64,000 nucleotides of DNA, from contig JAIDPF010000023.1 of NCBI GenBank assembly GCA_029062895.1, positions 1 through 64,000 of the forward strand. Reading direction: 5' to 3'. Source of the stretch: Lachnospiraceae bacterium. GTDB taxonomy: Bacteria; Bacillota; Clostridia; Lachnospirales; Lachnospiraceae. Under the pieces are notes generated by a model. That model was not told the DNA's origin. It did no database searches and saw only the letters and a list, made by a program, of their open reading frames with translations. Within the stretch, counting starts at the first letter, position 1. Each line of letters begins with the position of its first letter. The position numbers were made by a program, and so were the translations under genes. Shown one piece after another: positions 53,695 to 62,959 of the stretch.

Positions 53695-53746
53695 TGCGAA
53701 AGCAATAATGTATTGCGGATAGGCATATGCAATTTAGGGGGTTAGT

Positions 53747-54454
53747 ATGTTTCGGGTAGCGATCTGTGATGATGAAGCGACATCATTAAAGTTGAATACT
53801 ATATTGACGGAAAAGATCCTAAATGAAGAAGGGATCGTTCATGAGATAAAGACATTTGAAGATATGGAGTCAATGATCAATGCGGTGACAAAACCAAATT
53901 CTCCATTTGATGTACTTTTGTCGGATATACTGGCAACCGGCATGAATGGGATCGAGGCTGCGGAAAAACTTCGTGAACTGGGGGACAGGCTGGATATCAT
54001 ATTTATCTCTACAACAGCGGAATATGCGCTAGAGGGATATCGGGTACAGGCACTGCGTTATCTGCAGAAACCGGTTGATATTGAGAAGCTGCGCGAGGCG
54101 CTGCTTCAGTCCTATCGGAAGCAGGCGCATAAAGGCGGATTGTCGGTTACTTCCGAAGGGAAGGTCTATAATATTAATTTTAAGGATATTTTATATATCG
54201 AAAGCAGCGGAAGGGATGTGGAACTGGTTCTGAAGTATCGACGGTTGGTTTCCCATGGAAAGATTTCCGATGTAGAAAGACTGCTTCCGGAGACCCGCTT
54301 TTTTCGATGCCACAGGTCATATATTGTCAGTCTGGCAGAGATAGAAACGATAGAGCGGTATCAGGCGACGATGAAAAACGGGGATATTCTGCCAATCAGT
54401 CAGCAGCAATACACAGAGACGAAGAACAGACTCTATCGCCTACAGGGAGAATAG
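53747..54454 (+). CDS. LytTR-type response regulator (AgrA/LytR family)
   Basis: A 235-residue protein: receiver domain (1-120) with the acidic pair Asp8/Asp9 in AICDDEA and phosphoacceptor Asp60 in LLSDILATGM, then a LytTR domain (about 135-235) with YIESSGRDVELVLKYR and FRCHRSYIVSLAEIE. It binds promoter repeats as a dimer when phosphorylated. It sits between the hybrid kinase and thiI. Its sensor may be the kinase at 51370, though LytTR regulators usually pair with 10TMR_HK kinases. Confidence 0.9.
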   Translation: MFRVAICDDEATSLKLNTILTEKILNEEGIVHEIKTFEDMESMINAVTKPNSPFDVLLSDILATGMNGIEAAEKLRELGDRLDIIFISTTAEYALEGYRVQALRYLQKPVDIEKLREALLQSYRKQAHKGGLSVTSEGKVYNINFKDILYIESSGRDVELVLKYRRLVSHGKISDVERLLPETRFFRCHRSYIVSLAEIETIERYQATMKNGDILPISQQQYTETKNRLYRLQGE

Positions 54455-54500
54455 AAATAGATAGAAACTGGACCGCCGAAGGCGGTATGAGAGGATTCGT

Positions 54501-55706
54501 ATGAAATATCAGGCATTTTTAATAAAATATGCGGAAATAGCCATCAAGGGGAAAAATAGGTATCTTTTTGAAGATGCATTGGTACATCAGATCACCTGCG
54601 CATTGCATAGGGCGGAAGGCGTATTTAAGGTGTATAAGACAAGGGGCAGGATTCATGTGGAAGCAGAATCGGAATATGATTATGAAGAGACGCTGGATAT
54701 TCTGACAAAAGTGTTTGGTATCACTGCGATCTGCCCGGTGGTTGTTTTAGAAGATGAAGGGGTGGAGGGGCTTCGCACGAAAGTTGTGGATTATCTTGGC
54801 AGGGTTTATCCGGATAGAGTATCCGATAGATGCGGCGATCAGAAGTTTACCTTTAAAGTAAATACAAGAAGGGCAAGGAAGAACTTTCCTTTAGATTCCA
54901 TGGAGATCAGTGCATCTGTGGGGGAAGCGGTATTGGATGCTTATTCCGCGATGAAGGTGGATGTCCACGCACCGGAGCTGATGATCAATATTGAGATCAG
55001 GGAAAAGATATATCTTTATTCAGAGTCAGTTAAGGGCGCGTGTGGAATGCCTGTAGGTACCGGAGGAAAGGCGATGGCACTTTTGTCCGGGGGGATTGAT
55101 TCGCCGGTGGCTGCCTATATGATTGCAAAACGCGGCGTGACCATAGAAGCCGTTTATTTTCACGCGCCGCCATATACGAGTGAACGGGCAAAACAGAAGG
55201 TAGTTGATCTGGCGGCGCTTGTTTCTAAGTATGCTGGGAACATGAAACTCCATGTAGTCAATTTTACGGATATCCAGATGATGATTTATGATAAATGTCC
55301 TCATGATGAATTGACAATCATTATGAGGCGGTATATGATGCGGATCGCGGAGATGATCGCAAAGGAGGAAGGATGCCTTTCCTTGGTGACAGGGGAATCT
55401 ATCGGTCAGGTGGCATCACAGACCATGCAGAGCCTTCAGGTAACGAATGAAGTATGTACGCTTCCGGTATTCCGTCCGTTGATCGGTTTTGATAAACAGG
55501 AGATTGTAGAGGTCGCAGAGCGAATCAACACCTATGAGACGTCGATCCTTCCTTATGAAGACTGCTGTACCATATGGGTTGCAAAGCATCCTGTGACAAA
55601 ACCGAACTTGAACATTATCAAAAAGCATGAGAATCACTTAAAGGATGAGGTCGATCAGCTGGTCAAAGAGGCACTGGAAACGCGGGAAATCATAGAGATC
55701 GGTTGA
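54501..55706 (+). CDS. thiI: tRNA 4-thiouridine synthase / thiamine sulfurtransferase
   Basis: A 401-residue protein with the N-terminal ferredoxin-like and THUMP domains (1-170) and the PP-loop ATPase: ALLSGGIDSPVAAYMIAK (about 190-207), typical of ThiI. It lacks the C-terminal rhodanese found in E. coli ThiI, as in most Firmicutes. It uses persulfide from a cysteine desulfurase; the one encoded at 50143 is the likely donor. The start at 54501 follows GAGAGG. Confidence 0.95.
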   Translation: MKYQAFLIKYAEIAIKGKNRYLFEDALVHQITCALHRAEGVFKVYKTRGRIHVEAESEYDYEETLDILTKVFGITAICPVVVLEDEGVEGLRTKVVDYLGRVYPDRVSDRCGDQKFTFKVNTRRARKNFPLDSMEISASVGEAVLDAYSAMKVDVHAPELMINIEIREKIYLYSESVKGACGMPVGTGGKAMALLSGGIDSPVAAYMIAKRGVTIEAVYFHAPPYTSERAKQKVVDLAALVSKYAGNMKLHVVNFTDIQMMIYDKCPHDELTIIMRRYMMRIAEMIAKEEGCLSLVTGESIGQVASQTMQSLQVTNEVCTLPVFRPLIGFDKQEIVEVAERINTYETSILPYEDCCTIWVAKHPVTKPNLNIIKKHENHLKDEVDQLVKEALETREIIEIG

Positions 55707-55742
55707 CAGACCGCCGGATCGGGAAGTTTTTACACACATAAA

Positions 55743-55768
55743 AAGCAGGAAATAAATTCCCTGCTTTA
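55743..55768. terminator. Terminator between thiI and the HPr-like gene
   Basis: AAGCAGG (55744-55750) pairs with CCTGCTT (55760-55766) around an AT-rich loop. On the minus strand T-rich sequence follows the stem. Placed between convergent genes, it probably works for both. Confidence 0.5.
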
Positions 55769-55908
55769 TAAAATGATAGAATAGATCAGCTTATGTGAAA
55801 TGCAGTCACGTATCTTCCTTTCTATCATGTATGCAGAATACATACATGTCATTTTAGAAGTACTGTGCCTGCATGGATACGCATGCAAAATGTATGCATG
55901 GCATATCA

Positions 55909-56145
55909 TTACTCAGTGATCAGATATGGTTTTAATGCCTCCATCATCGCTGCGTCTTCCGTCTCCATATGGATGTTTAACTGTATGGGTTTTGAAAGAT
56001 CCAGACTGAAAATTCCCATGATGGATTTTGCGTCGATGACATATCTGCCTGAAATCAGGTCAAAATCATAGTCATATTTTGTGATGATATTGACAAATGA
56101 TTTTACCTTATCAATGGAGTTTAATGAGATCTCAACTGTTTTCAA
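55909..56145 (-). CDS. HPr-fold protein without the phospho-histidine
   Basis: A 78-residue HPr-family protein. DAKSIMGIFSLDLS (38-51) is the conserved segment around regulatory Ser46 of HPr (here Ser41). The active-site loop that should hold His15 reads LNSIDKVKSFV with no histidine, so it cannot carry phosphate in the PTS. It may be a Crh-like regulator modified only on the serine, with an altered role. It has AGGAGG (56152-56157 on the plus-strand complement) ahead of its ATG and stands alone, convergent with thiI. Confidence 0.8.
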   Translation of the reverse strand: MKTVEISLNSIDKVKSFVNIITKYDYDFDLISGRYVIDAKSIMGIFSLDLSKPIQLNIHMETEDAAMMEALKPYLITE

Positions 56146-56262
56146 TGGGATAACCTCCTTTCATTATTCCCTTTTATATTATGACAATGAAGGGAAGAAG
56201 TCAATCAGAAATATTAACAGCGTTCATTGACCGGGAAGAGAGTGTCGGATCATGGTGAAGTT

Positions 56263-57696
56263 ATGGAGAAGAGGATGAAAAAAGCAGCGCTGCATAATTT
56301 GGGCTGTAAGGTCAATGCTTATGAAATGGATGTAATAAGGCAGCTGCTATTGGAAAATGGCTATGAAATCGTGCCGTTTGAGGAGAGGGCGGATATTTAT
56401 ATCGTTAATACCTGTACCGTGACCAATATTGCAGACCGAAAAAGCAGACAGATGCTGCACCGTGCAAAGGAATGTAATCCGGACGCAGTTGTGGTTGCGG
56501 TAGGATGTTATGTGCAGACTGGTTTGGATACGGCGCTGAAGGATGAGCGGATCGATTTATGTATCGGAAATGATAAAAAGGGTGAGATTGTATCCATATT
56601 AGCGCAATACCTGTCATTAGGAACGCAGAGGAAAGAGGAAAGCGTATCGGAACAGGTTGAAAATGGACATAATAAAGATATCCGGAATAAAACCCTTGGG
56701 GGACAGACGGTCCTTGACATTGCAAAGACCATGGAATATGAAGATATGCAGCTTACATCTCCGGTGGAGCGGTGCCGGGCATTCATCAAGATCCAGGATG
56801 GCTGTAACCAGTTCTGCAGCTATTGTATTATTCCTCATGCAAGGGGGCGTGTCAGAAGCCGTCGACCGGAGGAGGTGCTTTTGGAAATCCGAAAGCTTGC
56901 AGGAGAGGGATATCAGGAGTTTGTTATCACGGGTATTCATTTAAGCTCCTATGGATCGGACTGGGAAGAAGCTGACGGAATCAGCAGGGCGGGTAGGTTT
57001 TATCCACAGCATCTTTTGTGTCTGCTTCAACAGATCTCAGCGATCCCGAAGGTCAGGAGGATCCGTCTGGGTTCTCTGGAACCGAGGATTGTAACCGAGG
57101 ATTTTGCGAAGGCTCTGGCGGGTATTCCGAAACTTTGCCCGCATTTTCATTTGTCCCTGCAAAGCGGATGTGACGCGACATTGAAGCGGATGAACCGGCA
57201 TTATACGACAGAGGAATATGCCGCGGGAGCAGAGTATCTGAGAAAATATTTTGACCATCCTGCCATTACGACAGATGTGATCGTCGGATTTCCGGGAGAG
57301 ACAGCAGAGGAATTTCAGATCAGCAGAGAGTATCTGCAAAAGATGGATTTTTTTGAGATCCATGTTTTTAAATATTCCAGACGACAGCATACGCCGGCTG
57401 CGACAATGCCGGGACAGTTGACGGAAGCGGAAAAAGCATCAAGGAGCGAGGAACTGCTGACACTAACGAGGAGGCAGTCAGAAGAGTTTAGAAGCTATTA
57501 TATCGGACAGAATGTTGAAGTGCTGTTTGAGGAGAAAAAGGTGATCGGCGGCAGGTCATATTGGATCGGACACACGCCTCAGTATGTGAAGGTGGCAGTG
57601 GAACAGGACAGGGATCTGCACAATCAGATAATAATTGTTGAAATAACAGGGAATTTGGTAGATAATTATCTGTATGGAATGATTGGCAGGAATTGA
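56263..57696 (+). CDS. mtaB: tRNA t6A methylthiotransferase MtaB
   Basis: A 477-residue radical-SAM methylthiotransferase: UPF0004 domain with HNLGCKVNAYE, NTCTVTN and VGCYVQT (three Fe-S cysteines), radical SAM motif CNQFCSYCIIPHARG, and a C-terminal TRAM-like domain. The opening LHNLGCKVNAYE is the MtaB signature. It makes ms2t6A37 in tRNA. ATG 56263 (MEKRMKKAAL) is preferred; ATG 56275 gives the shorter usual opening. An insertion of about 40 residues between the UPF0004 and radical SAM domains is longer than usual. Confidence 0.92.
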   Translation: MEKRMKKAALHNLGCKVNAYEMDVIRQLLLENGYEIVPFEERADIYIVNTCTVTNIADRKSRQMLHRAKECNPDAVVVAVGCYVQTGLDTALKDERIDLCIGNDKKGEIVSILAQYLSLGTQRKEESVSEQVENGHNKDIRNKTLGGQTVLDIAKTMEYEDMQLTSPVERCRAFIKIQDGCNQFCSYCIIPHARGRVRSRRPEEVLLEIRKLAGEGYQEFVITGIHLSSYGSDWEEADGISRAGRFYPQHLLCLLQQISAIPKVRRIRLGSLEPRIVTEDFAKALAGIPKLCPHFHLSLQSGCDATLKRMNRHYTTEEYAAGAEYLRKYFDHPAITTDVIVGFPGETAEEFQISREYLQKMDFFEIHVFKYSRRQHTPAATMPGQLTEAEKASRSEELLTLTRRQSEEFRSYYIGQNVEVLFEEKKVIGGRSYWIGHTPQYVKVAVEQDRDLHNQIIIVEITGNLVDNYLYGMIGRN

Positions 57697-57732
57697 AACT
57701 CTTGCCAAAATAGTGTATGATGGAGACTGATT

Positions 57733-58929
57733 ATGGGAAAAATCAAACAAGCGGTAATATTTGCGGGGGGACTTGGAGAACGGCTAAAACCATTTACCGA
57801 GACAAACCCGAAACCCATGTATCCATTTCAAGGCAAACCGTTTATTGAATATCTGGTGGAGCAGATCGTATCCTTTGGGATCAATGATATCATTATCCTG
57901 CTCGGCTATCTGCCGGAGAAGGTGACGGAGTATTTAGGAGACGGCAGCAGATATGGCGCAAAGATCAATTACTGTATTACGCCGGTGGAATATGACACAC
58001 AGTTTCGTTTAAAAGCTGCGGCGGAGGATCTTCAGGATGAATTCCTGATGATGTACTGCGACAATTACTGCCCGATCAATTTTGAAAGATTGGTAAGGGC
58101 TTATGAAGAAAATGGCGCATGGATACAGTTTACCGCATATGCGAATCTGGATGGATATACAAAAAACAATCTGAAGATTGCCGAAGACGGACAGGTTCTG
58201 GTATATGACAAAAAGCGCACGCAGACGGATCTGCAGGGCGTAGATATTGGTTACGCCATCGTATCGAAAAAAGTCTTGTCCCTAATGAGTGATCAGAATG
58301 AGAACTTTGAGGCAGTCGTTTATCCGCAGCTTGTGGAACGGGGACTTCTCTATGCGATGGTGACAGAGCACCGGTATTATTCTATTGGCTCTTTTGCAAG
58401 GATAGAACTGACGGAAGAGTTTTTGTCGGGTCAGAAATATATTTTCTTAGACAGGGACGGGACGCTGGATGTACGTCCGCCTAAGGCGTGTTATGTAGAG
58501 AAACCGGAAGATTTCATCTGGCTTCCGGGAGCAAAGGAAGCCATAAAAAAATTAAAAGACGCAGGATATTTTATCATTCTGGTGTCCAATCAAGCGGGTA
58601 TTGCTATGGGAAGGATGACGGATGAAGACGTCGCGCTGGTGAATGAGAAGATGCAGGACGATCTTCTGGCAATCGGCGCGTGCATTGATGCTATCTATTA
58701 CTGCCCACATGGCTGGGACAGCACCTGTTCCTGCAGAAAGCCCAAGCCGGGGATGCTTTATCAGGCGCAGAAGGATTTCTCCATCAACCTGCCGGAGTGT
58801 TATCTGATCGGGGATGACGAGCGTGATATCCAGACGGCGGAGAATGCGGATGTGAAGGGTATTTTGGTGGATGAAAATTATACCCTGCTGGATGCGGTCA
58901 ATGATTTGCTGGAGGGGAAGAAAGGGTAA
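57733..58929 (+). CDS. Nucleotidyltransferase-GmhB fusion (heptose pathway)
   Basis: A 398-residue bifunctional protein. Residues 1-225 are a sugar-1-phosphate nucleotidyltransferase (FAGGLGERLKPFTETNPKPM, MYCDNYCPINF). Residues about 235-398 are a HAD bisphosphatase of the GmhB type (FLDRDGTLDV, SNQAGIAMGRM, and a zinc loop CPHGWDSTCSCRKPKPGM, DDERDIQTAENA). Together with the kinase that follows this covers most of the route from sedoheptulose-7-phosphate to nucleotide-heptose (GDP- or ADP-heptose type). No GmhA isomerase gene is in the window. Confidence 0.88.
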   Translation: MGKIKQAVIFAGGLGERLKPFTETNPKPMYPFQGKPFIEYLVEQIVSFGINDIIILLGYLPEKVTEYLGDGSRYGAKINYCITPVEYDTQFRLKAAAEDLQDEFLMMYCDNYCPINFERLVRAYEENGAWIQFTAYANLDGYTKNNLKIAEDGQVLVYDKKRTQTDLQGVDIGYAIVSKKVLSLMSDQNENFEAVVYPQLVERGLLYAMVTEHRYYSIGSFARIELTEEFLSGQKYIFLDRDGTLDVRPPKACYVEKPEDFIWLPGAKEAIKKLKDAGYFIILVSNQAGIAMGRMTDEDVALVNEKMQDDLLAIGACIDAIYYCPHGWDSTCSCRKPKPGMLYQAQKDFSINLPECYLIGDDERDIQTAENADVKGILVDENYTLLDAVNDLLEGKKG

Positions 58930-58938
58930 GAAAATCAT

Positions 58939-59925
58939 ATGATTATATCAAAGACGCCCCTGCGGGCATCCTTCTTCGGAGGAGGAAGTGATTTTAAGGA
59001 CTATTATGAGAACAGCAGATTGGGATATGGCAGCGTGATCAGTACGGCATTGAATATGCATGTATATATCACGGTGAATAAAAAATTTGACGATATGATC
59101 CGCGTCGTATATAACGGTAATGAACTGGTTCATTCCGTAGATGAAATTAAGCATAATATTATCCGGGAAGCTTTAAAGCTGACCGGGATCAGCAAGGGGA
59201 TTGAAGTGATCTACATGGCGGATATTCCCCTCAGTGGCGCTGGTATCGGACTGGCATCTTCCAGCGCTCTGGCAGTCGGCGTGTTAAATGCCCTGCACGC
59301 ATACAAGGGAGAGTATGTCTCACCGGAACAGCTTGCTAGGGAGGCGTGCCATATTGAGATCGACTGTCTGGGGCAGAGGATCGGGATACAGGATCAGTAC
59401 GCCGTGGCATATGGCGGCATCCACCGCTACCGCTTCTGCAATGACGGGTCGGTTAGCGTGACACCGCTGATTTGTACGAAAGAAACGAAGAATAAGCTGT
59501 TTCAACATTTGATGCTCTTTTTTACCGGCAATACGAGAGATTCCAGACAGATCCTGCAGGAGCAGACGCAGACGATGGAATCAAAGCGGGCTATGCTGGA
59601 TGATCTGGTGGAAACCGTGGATAAAACATATCAGGCGCTTGCCGATGGTAAAACGGAAATCTGGGGTGAGGAACTGGATCGTACATGGAAGATCAAGAAG
59701 CAATTCGCTGGCGGCGTTTCTAATGAGCAGATTGATGGTATGTATCAGGCGGCTAAGGATGCAGGCGCTGTAGGTGGAAAGATTCTGGGCGCCGGCGGCG
59801 GTGGTTTTCTGCTTTTGTATGTGTCACCGGATAAGCAGGATGCGGTGCGGCAGGCGCTTAGCGGATATCGTGAGGTACCATTTGAGACAGATGCACAGGG
59901 AAGCAGGATCATCTTTGAGGATTGA
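58939..59925 (+). CDS. GHMP kinase, D-glycero-D-manno-heptose-7-phosphate kinase type
   Basis: A 328-residue GHMP kinase. ISKTPLRASFFGGGSDFKDYY opens it, PLSGAGIGLASSSALAVG (about 92-109) is the ATP loop, and GAVGGKILGAGGGGFLLLY closes it. The length and motifs match HddA-type heptose kinases. It starts 9 bases after the fusion gene stop, so both are co-translated. Substrate assigned by family and context. Confidence 0.85.
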   Translation: MIISKTPLRASFFGGGSDFKDYYENSRLGYGSVISTALNMHVYITVNKKFDDMIRVVYNGNELVHSVDEIKHNIIREALKLTGISKGIEVIYMADIPLSGAGIGLASSSALAVGVLNALHAYKGEYVSPEQLAREACHIEIDCLGQRIGIQDQYAVAYGGIHRYRFCNDGSVSVTPLICTKETKNKLFQHLMLFFTGNTRDSRQILQEQTQTMESKRAMLDDLVETVDKTYQALADGKTEIWGEELDRTWKIKKQFAGGVSNEQIDGMYQAAKDAGAVGGKILGAGGGGFLLLYVSPDKQDAVRQALSGYREVPFETDAQGSRIIFED

Positions 59926-59943
59926 GTGGAAAACGGAGTATTA

Positions 59944-60128
59944 TCAGATAATTGCGAAACTCTTAATAGTAGGAATTTTATTGTGTAGCATTGACAAATT
60001 CATAAGCAGGTGCTGGGGAGCCTGTCGGCAGTACCGCTACGTGCGACGCGCAGCGCAAGCGTGCCTGCGATGAATTGTCAATGATGCACAAATAGGAAAG
60101 AGTCGGATCAGAGTTTTGCAATTATCTG
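59944..60128. repeat. MITE-like inverted-repeat element, copy 2
   Basis: A 185-bp element with inverted ends: CAGATAATTGCGAAACTC at the left (59944), its near-complement GAGTTTTGCAATTATCTG at the right (60111-60128). The inner pair TTGACAAATTCAT/ATGAATTGTCAA matches copy 1. Compared with copy 1 it lacks one block of about 60 bp with two small hairpins. It has no gene. It lies between the kinase and epimerase genes of the glycan cluster. Confidence 0.78.
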
Positions 60129-60158
60129 CGGAATATTATTTAAAGAGAGGATATAGAT

Positions 60159-61187
60159 GTGAGCAGGATACTTATTACGGGTGCGGCAGGATTTATCGGT
60201 TCCCAGCTGGCGTATCATCTATGGAAAAAAGGCGATGATCTTACTTTGATCGACAATTTTTCCTATGGTTCCGAGGATAATCTGATCTTTGAAGATCATT
60301 GCTTTACAGATGAGATTATCCGGGACGATATTTTAAATCTTCCGCTGATCAACAGACTGTTCGAAGAAAAGAAGTTTGATTATGTTTATCATATTGCAGG
60401 CATTACGCCGCTGCCGGATTGTCAGATGAATCCGTCCAAAGCGGTAGAAGTCAATACGATGGGAACGGTAGGACTTCTAGAGGCGGCCAGAACATACGGG
60501 ATAAAAAAATTTATTTTTGCAAGTACCTCCGCGGTTTATGAGAATAACCGGGATTTTCCGTCTGTGGAGGATAAGGTGGAGCCGCCGAGCCTCATCTATC
60601 CAAATACGAAATACACGGCGGAGCGTTTTTGTCAGTCCTATGCAGATGTTTATGGGATGAATATTACGTGTATGAGATTTGCTAATGTCTATGGACCGCA
60701 TTTGGACTGCCTGAGAACACAGCCCCCTGTTGTGGGTTATCTGATCCGGGAATTGTACTATGGAAGACAGCCGGTGCTGCACTCCACGGGAACGCAGAGA
60801 AGGGACTTCGTCTATGTGGAAGATCTGATTGATCTGGCGGAGCGGGTACAGGAGGGAACCGGATTTGACGTGGTCAATGTCTCGACGAATACCACGGTCT
60901 CGATCAATGAACTGGCAGAAACAGTCAGACGATTAATGGGGAAAGAGGAGATTGCATTTGAATACGTGGCCTCTTCCAATTACTGGAACCGTTATCCGGC
61001 GCTTTACGAAGGCGCGATGCCGATCTCAGAACAGGCATTGGATAATGAAGTGAATAAATTTACACAGCTTTCCAATGAATATGCCAGAAAAAGATATGGC
61101 TGGGAACCAAAGACAAGTTTGGAGGAGGGTGTACAGGCAACGATTGACTTTTCCGTAGAGGTATTAAAAAAAGCGGATAAAGGATAG
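60159..61187 (+). CDS. NAD-dependent sugar epimerase/dehydratase
   Basis: A 342-residue short-chain SDR: LITGAAGFIGSQLAYHL (Rossmann), FASTSAVYEN, and the YxxxK catalytic pair in IYPNTKYTAERF (about 147-158). Members convert nucleotide sugars. Here it likely acts on the nucleotide-heptose made by the genes before it. It starts at a GTG with AGAGAGG (60150 region). The upstream spacer is the repeat copy 2. Confidence 0.85.
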   Translation: MSRILITGAAGFIGSQLAYHLWKKGDDLTLIDNFSYGSEDNLIFEDHCFTDEIIRDDILNLPLINRLFEEKKFDYVYHIAGITPLPDCQMNPSKAVEVNTMGTVGLLEAARTYGIKKFIFASTSAVYENNRDFPSVEDKVEPPSLIYPNTKYTAERFCQSYADVYGMNITCMRFANVYGPHLDCLRTQPPVVGYLIRELYYGRQPVLHSTGTQRRDFVYVEDLIDLAERVQEGTGFDVVNVSTNTTVSINELAETVRRLMGKEEIAFEYVASSNYWNRYPALYEGAMPISEQALDNEVNKFTQLSNEYARKRYGWEPKTSLEEGVQATIDFSVEVLKKADKG

Positions 61188-61189
61188 AG

Positions 61190-62161
61190 ATGGAGATGAC
61201 TATGGCGGAACAGAGAAAAGATCTGATTTCTCTTGTGATTCCCTGTTATAATGAGGAAGAAGCGATTCCCTTATTATATCCGGAATTGATAAAAATCAGT
61301 AAGCAGATGGACTATGTGGATTTTGAATTCATTATGGTGGATAATTGCTCTGAAGATAAGACGTTAGAGCTGATGAAGGGGCTCCATAAGAGCGATGCGA
61401 GAGTGCATTATATTTCGTTTTCCAGAAATTTTGGAAAAGAGGCTTCCATGTACGCGGGATTAAAAGCTTCAAAGGGGGATTATGTGACCGTTATGGACGC
61501 GGATCTTCAGGATCCTCCATCGCTGCTTCCTGAGATGTATCATGCGGTGACAACGGAGGGGTATGATTGTGCTGCCACGTACCGCAAGGATAGAAAAGGA
61601 GAACCACTGCTTCGTTCTAAGATGGCGGACGCTTTTTACCGGATGATGGGACGTATTTCTTCCGCCCATATGAAAAGCGGGGCAAGGGACTATCGGCTGA
61701 TGAAACGGCAGATGGTAGAGGCCGTGCTTGCCTTGGAAGAAAATGAACGTTTTTCTAAGGGGATTTTCGGATGGGTTGGATTTAAGACAAAATGGATTCC
61801 TTTTGAAAATGTGGAACGGAGTGCCGGAACGACAAAGCTGCCATTTTGGTCTGCATTTACTTATGCGCTCCGAGGAATCGTATCATTTTCTACGGTGCCG
61901 TTGGCAGTATCTTCCATGACAGGTATTGTATGCTGTCTGGCGGCCGCGATCTATGCAGTTTATGTAATCGTAAAACAATTGATCACTGCAGAAGCTGTGG
62001 CAGGTTATCCTTCACTGGTTTGTCTGATTCTGTTTATAGGCGGCGTACAGCTTCTGATGATTGGTGTTCTTGGACAGTATATGGCACAGATCTATCTGGA
62101 AATAAAAAACAGACCGAAGTATATTATTAAAGAAACGGATGCACAGGAAAAAACTAAATAG
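61190..62161 (+). CDS. GT2 polyprenyl-phosphate glycosyltransferase with two C-terminal helices
   Basis: A 323-residue enzyme of the dolichyl-phosphate mannose synthase/GtrB type. LVIPCYNEEEAIPLLYPEL, the metal site TVMDADLQDPPSLLP (about 100-114), then two membrane helices (about 236-260 and 270-292). It loads a sugar on a lipid carrier for export. It begins 2 bases after the epimerase stop and ends the glycan cluster. Confidence 0.88.
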   Translation: MEMTMAEQRKDLISLVIPCYNEEEAIPLLYPELIKISKQMDYVDFEFIMVDNCSEDKTLELMKGLHKSDARVHYISFSRNFGKEASMYAGLKASKGDYVTVMDADLQDPPSLLPEMYHAVTTEGYDCAATYRKDRKGEPLLRSKMADAFYRMMGRISSAHMKSGARDYRLMKRQMVEAVLALEENERFSKGIFGWVGFKTKWIPFENVERSAGTTKLPFWSAFTYALRGIVSFSTVPLAVSSMTGIVCCLAAAIYAVYVIVKQLITAEAVAGYPSLVCLILFIGGVQLLMIGVLGQYMAQIYLEIKNRPKYIIKETDAQEKTK

Positions 62162-62204
62162 AACATAAAGAGAAAGCAATCAGTAGCAGAAGGGGTGTAA
62201 AAGA

Positions 62205-62486
62205 ATGGAAAAACAAACAGAAGATATTTCCCAGACTCAATATTTTAAAGTGGATGTTGAACAGGAGGACAGCGTCAAGACCATACTGGAAGAAGTATAT
62301 GACGCGCTGCGGGAAAAAGGCTACAATCCGGTGAATCAGATCGTCGGATATATTATGTCCGGTGATCCTACGTATATCACCAGCCATAAAAACGCAAGAA
62401 GCATCATCATGAAAGCTGAGCGTGATGAATTGGTAGAGGAAATGCTGACGGAGTATATCAGATCCAATCATTGGAACGAGGACTAG
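62205..62486 (+). CDS. ireB: IreB family regulator (UPF0297/DUF965)
   Basis: A 93-residue protein, [22 protein letters not shown], then [21 protein letters not shown], the full UPF0297 pattern. IreB of enterococci is a substrate of the IreK Ser/Thr kinase and adjusts cell-wall stress and cephalosporin resistance. It is followed by ruvX, the conserved Firmicutes order. The ribosome site AGAAGGGGTG is strong. Confidence 0.93.
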   Translation: MEKQTEDISQTQYFKVDVEQEDSVKTILEEVYDALREKGYNPVNQIVGYIMSGDPTYITSHKNARSIIMKAERDELVEEMLTEYIRSNHWNED

Positions 62487-62524
62487 ACGGCGTCTGCTGA
62501 TGCGACAGGAAAGGTGTAATTGTT

Positions 62525-62959
62525 ATGCGGATTATGGGATTGGATTATGGAAGCAAAACGGTGGGTGTGGCGATCAGCGATCAGCTTCTACTGACGGCAC
62601 AGGGAAAAGAAATCATCCGGCGTGAACGTCAGAATAAACTTCGTCAGACGCTTGCAAGAATCGAAGCGTTGATCGTGGAAAATGACGTAGAAAAGGTCGT
62701 TCTTGGCTGCCCTAAGAATATGGATGGCAGCGAGGGTGATCGTGTTGAAAAGACCAAAGAATTTCAGGAAATGATCGAAAGACGAACCGGATTGGAAGTG
62801 ATCCTTTGGGACGAACGGCTGACAACGGTAGCGGCGGACAGGTACATGATGGAAGCAGGTATCCGTAGAGAAAACAGAAAACAGTATGTAGATGAGATCG
62901 CTGCGGTATTTATCCTGCAGGGATATCTGGATTACCTTAGAAATCAGAAGAAGCAATAG
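62525..62959 (+). CDS. ruvX: Putative pre-16S rRNA nuclease / Holliday junction resolvase YqgF
   Basis: A 144-residue RNase H-like nuclease: [16 protein letters not shown] at the N-terminus, [13 protein letters not shown], and [14 protein letters not shown]. YqgF/RuvX processes the 5' end of 16S rRNA in several bacteria. It is in its usual neighbourhood after ireB. Confidence 0.93.
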   Translation: MRIMGLDYGSKTVGVAISDQLLLTAQGKEIIRRERQNKLRQTLARIEALIVENDVEKVVLGCPKNMDGSEGDRVEKTKEFQEMIERRTGLEVILWDERLTTVAADRYMMEAGIRRENRKQYVDEIAAVFILQGYLDYLRNQKKQ

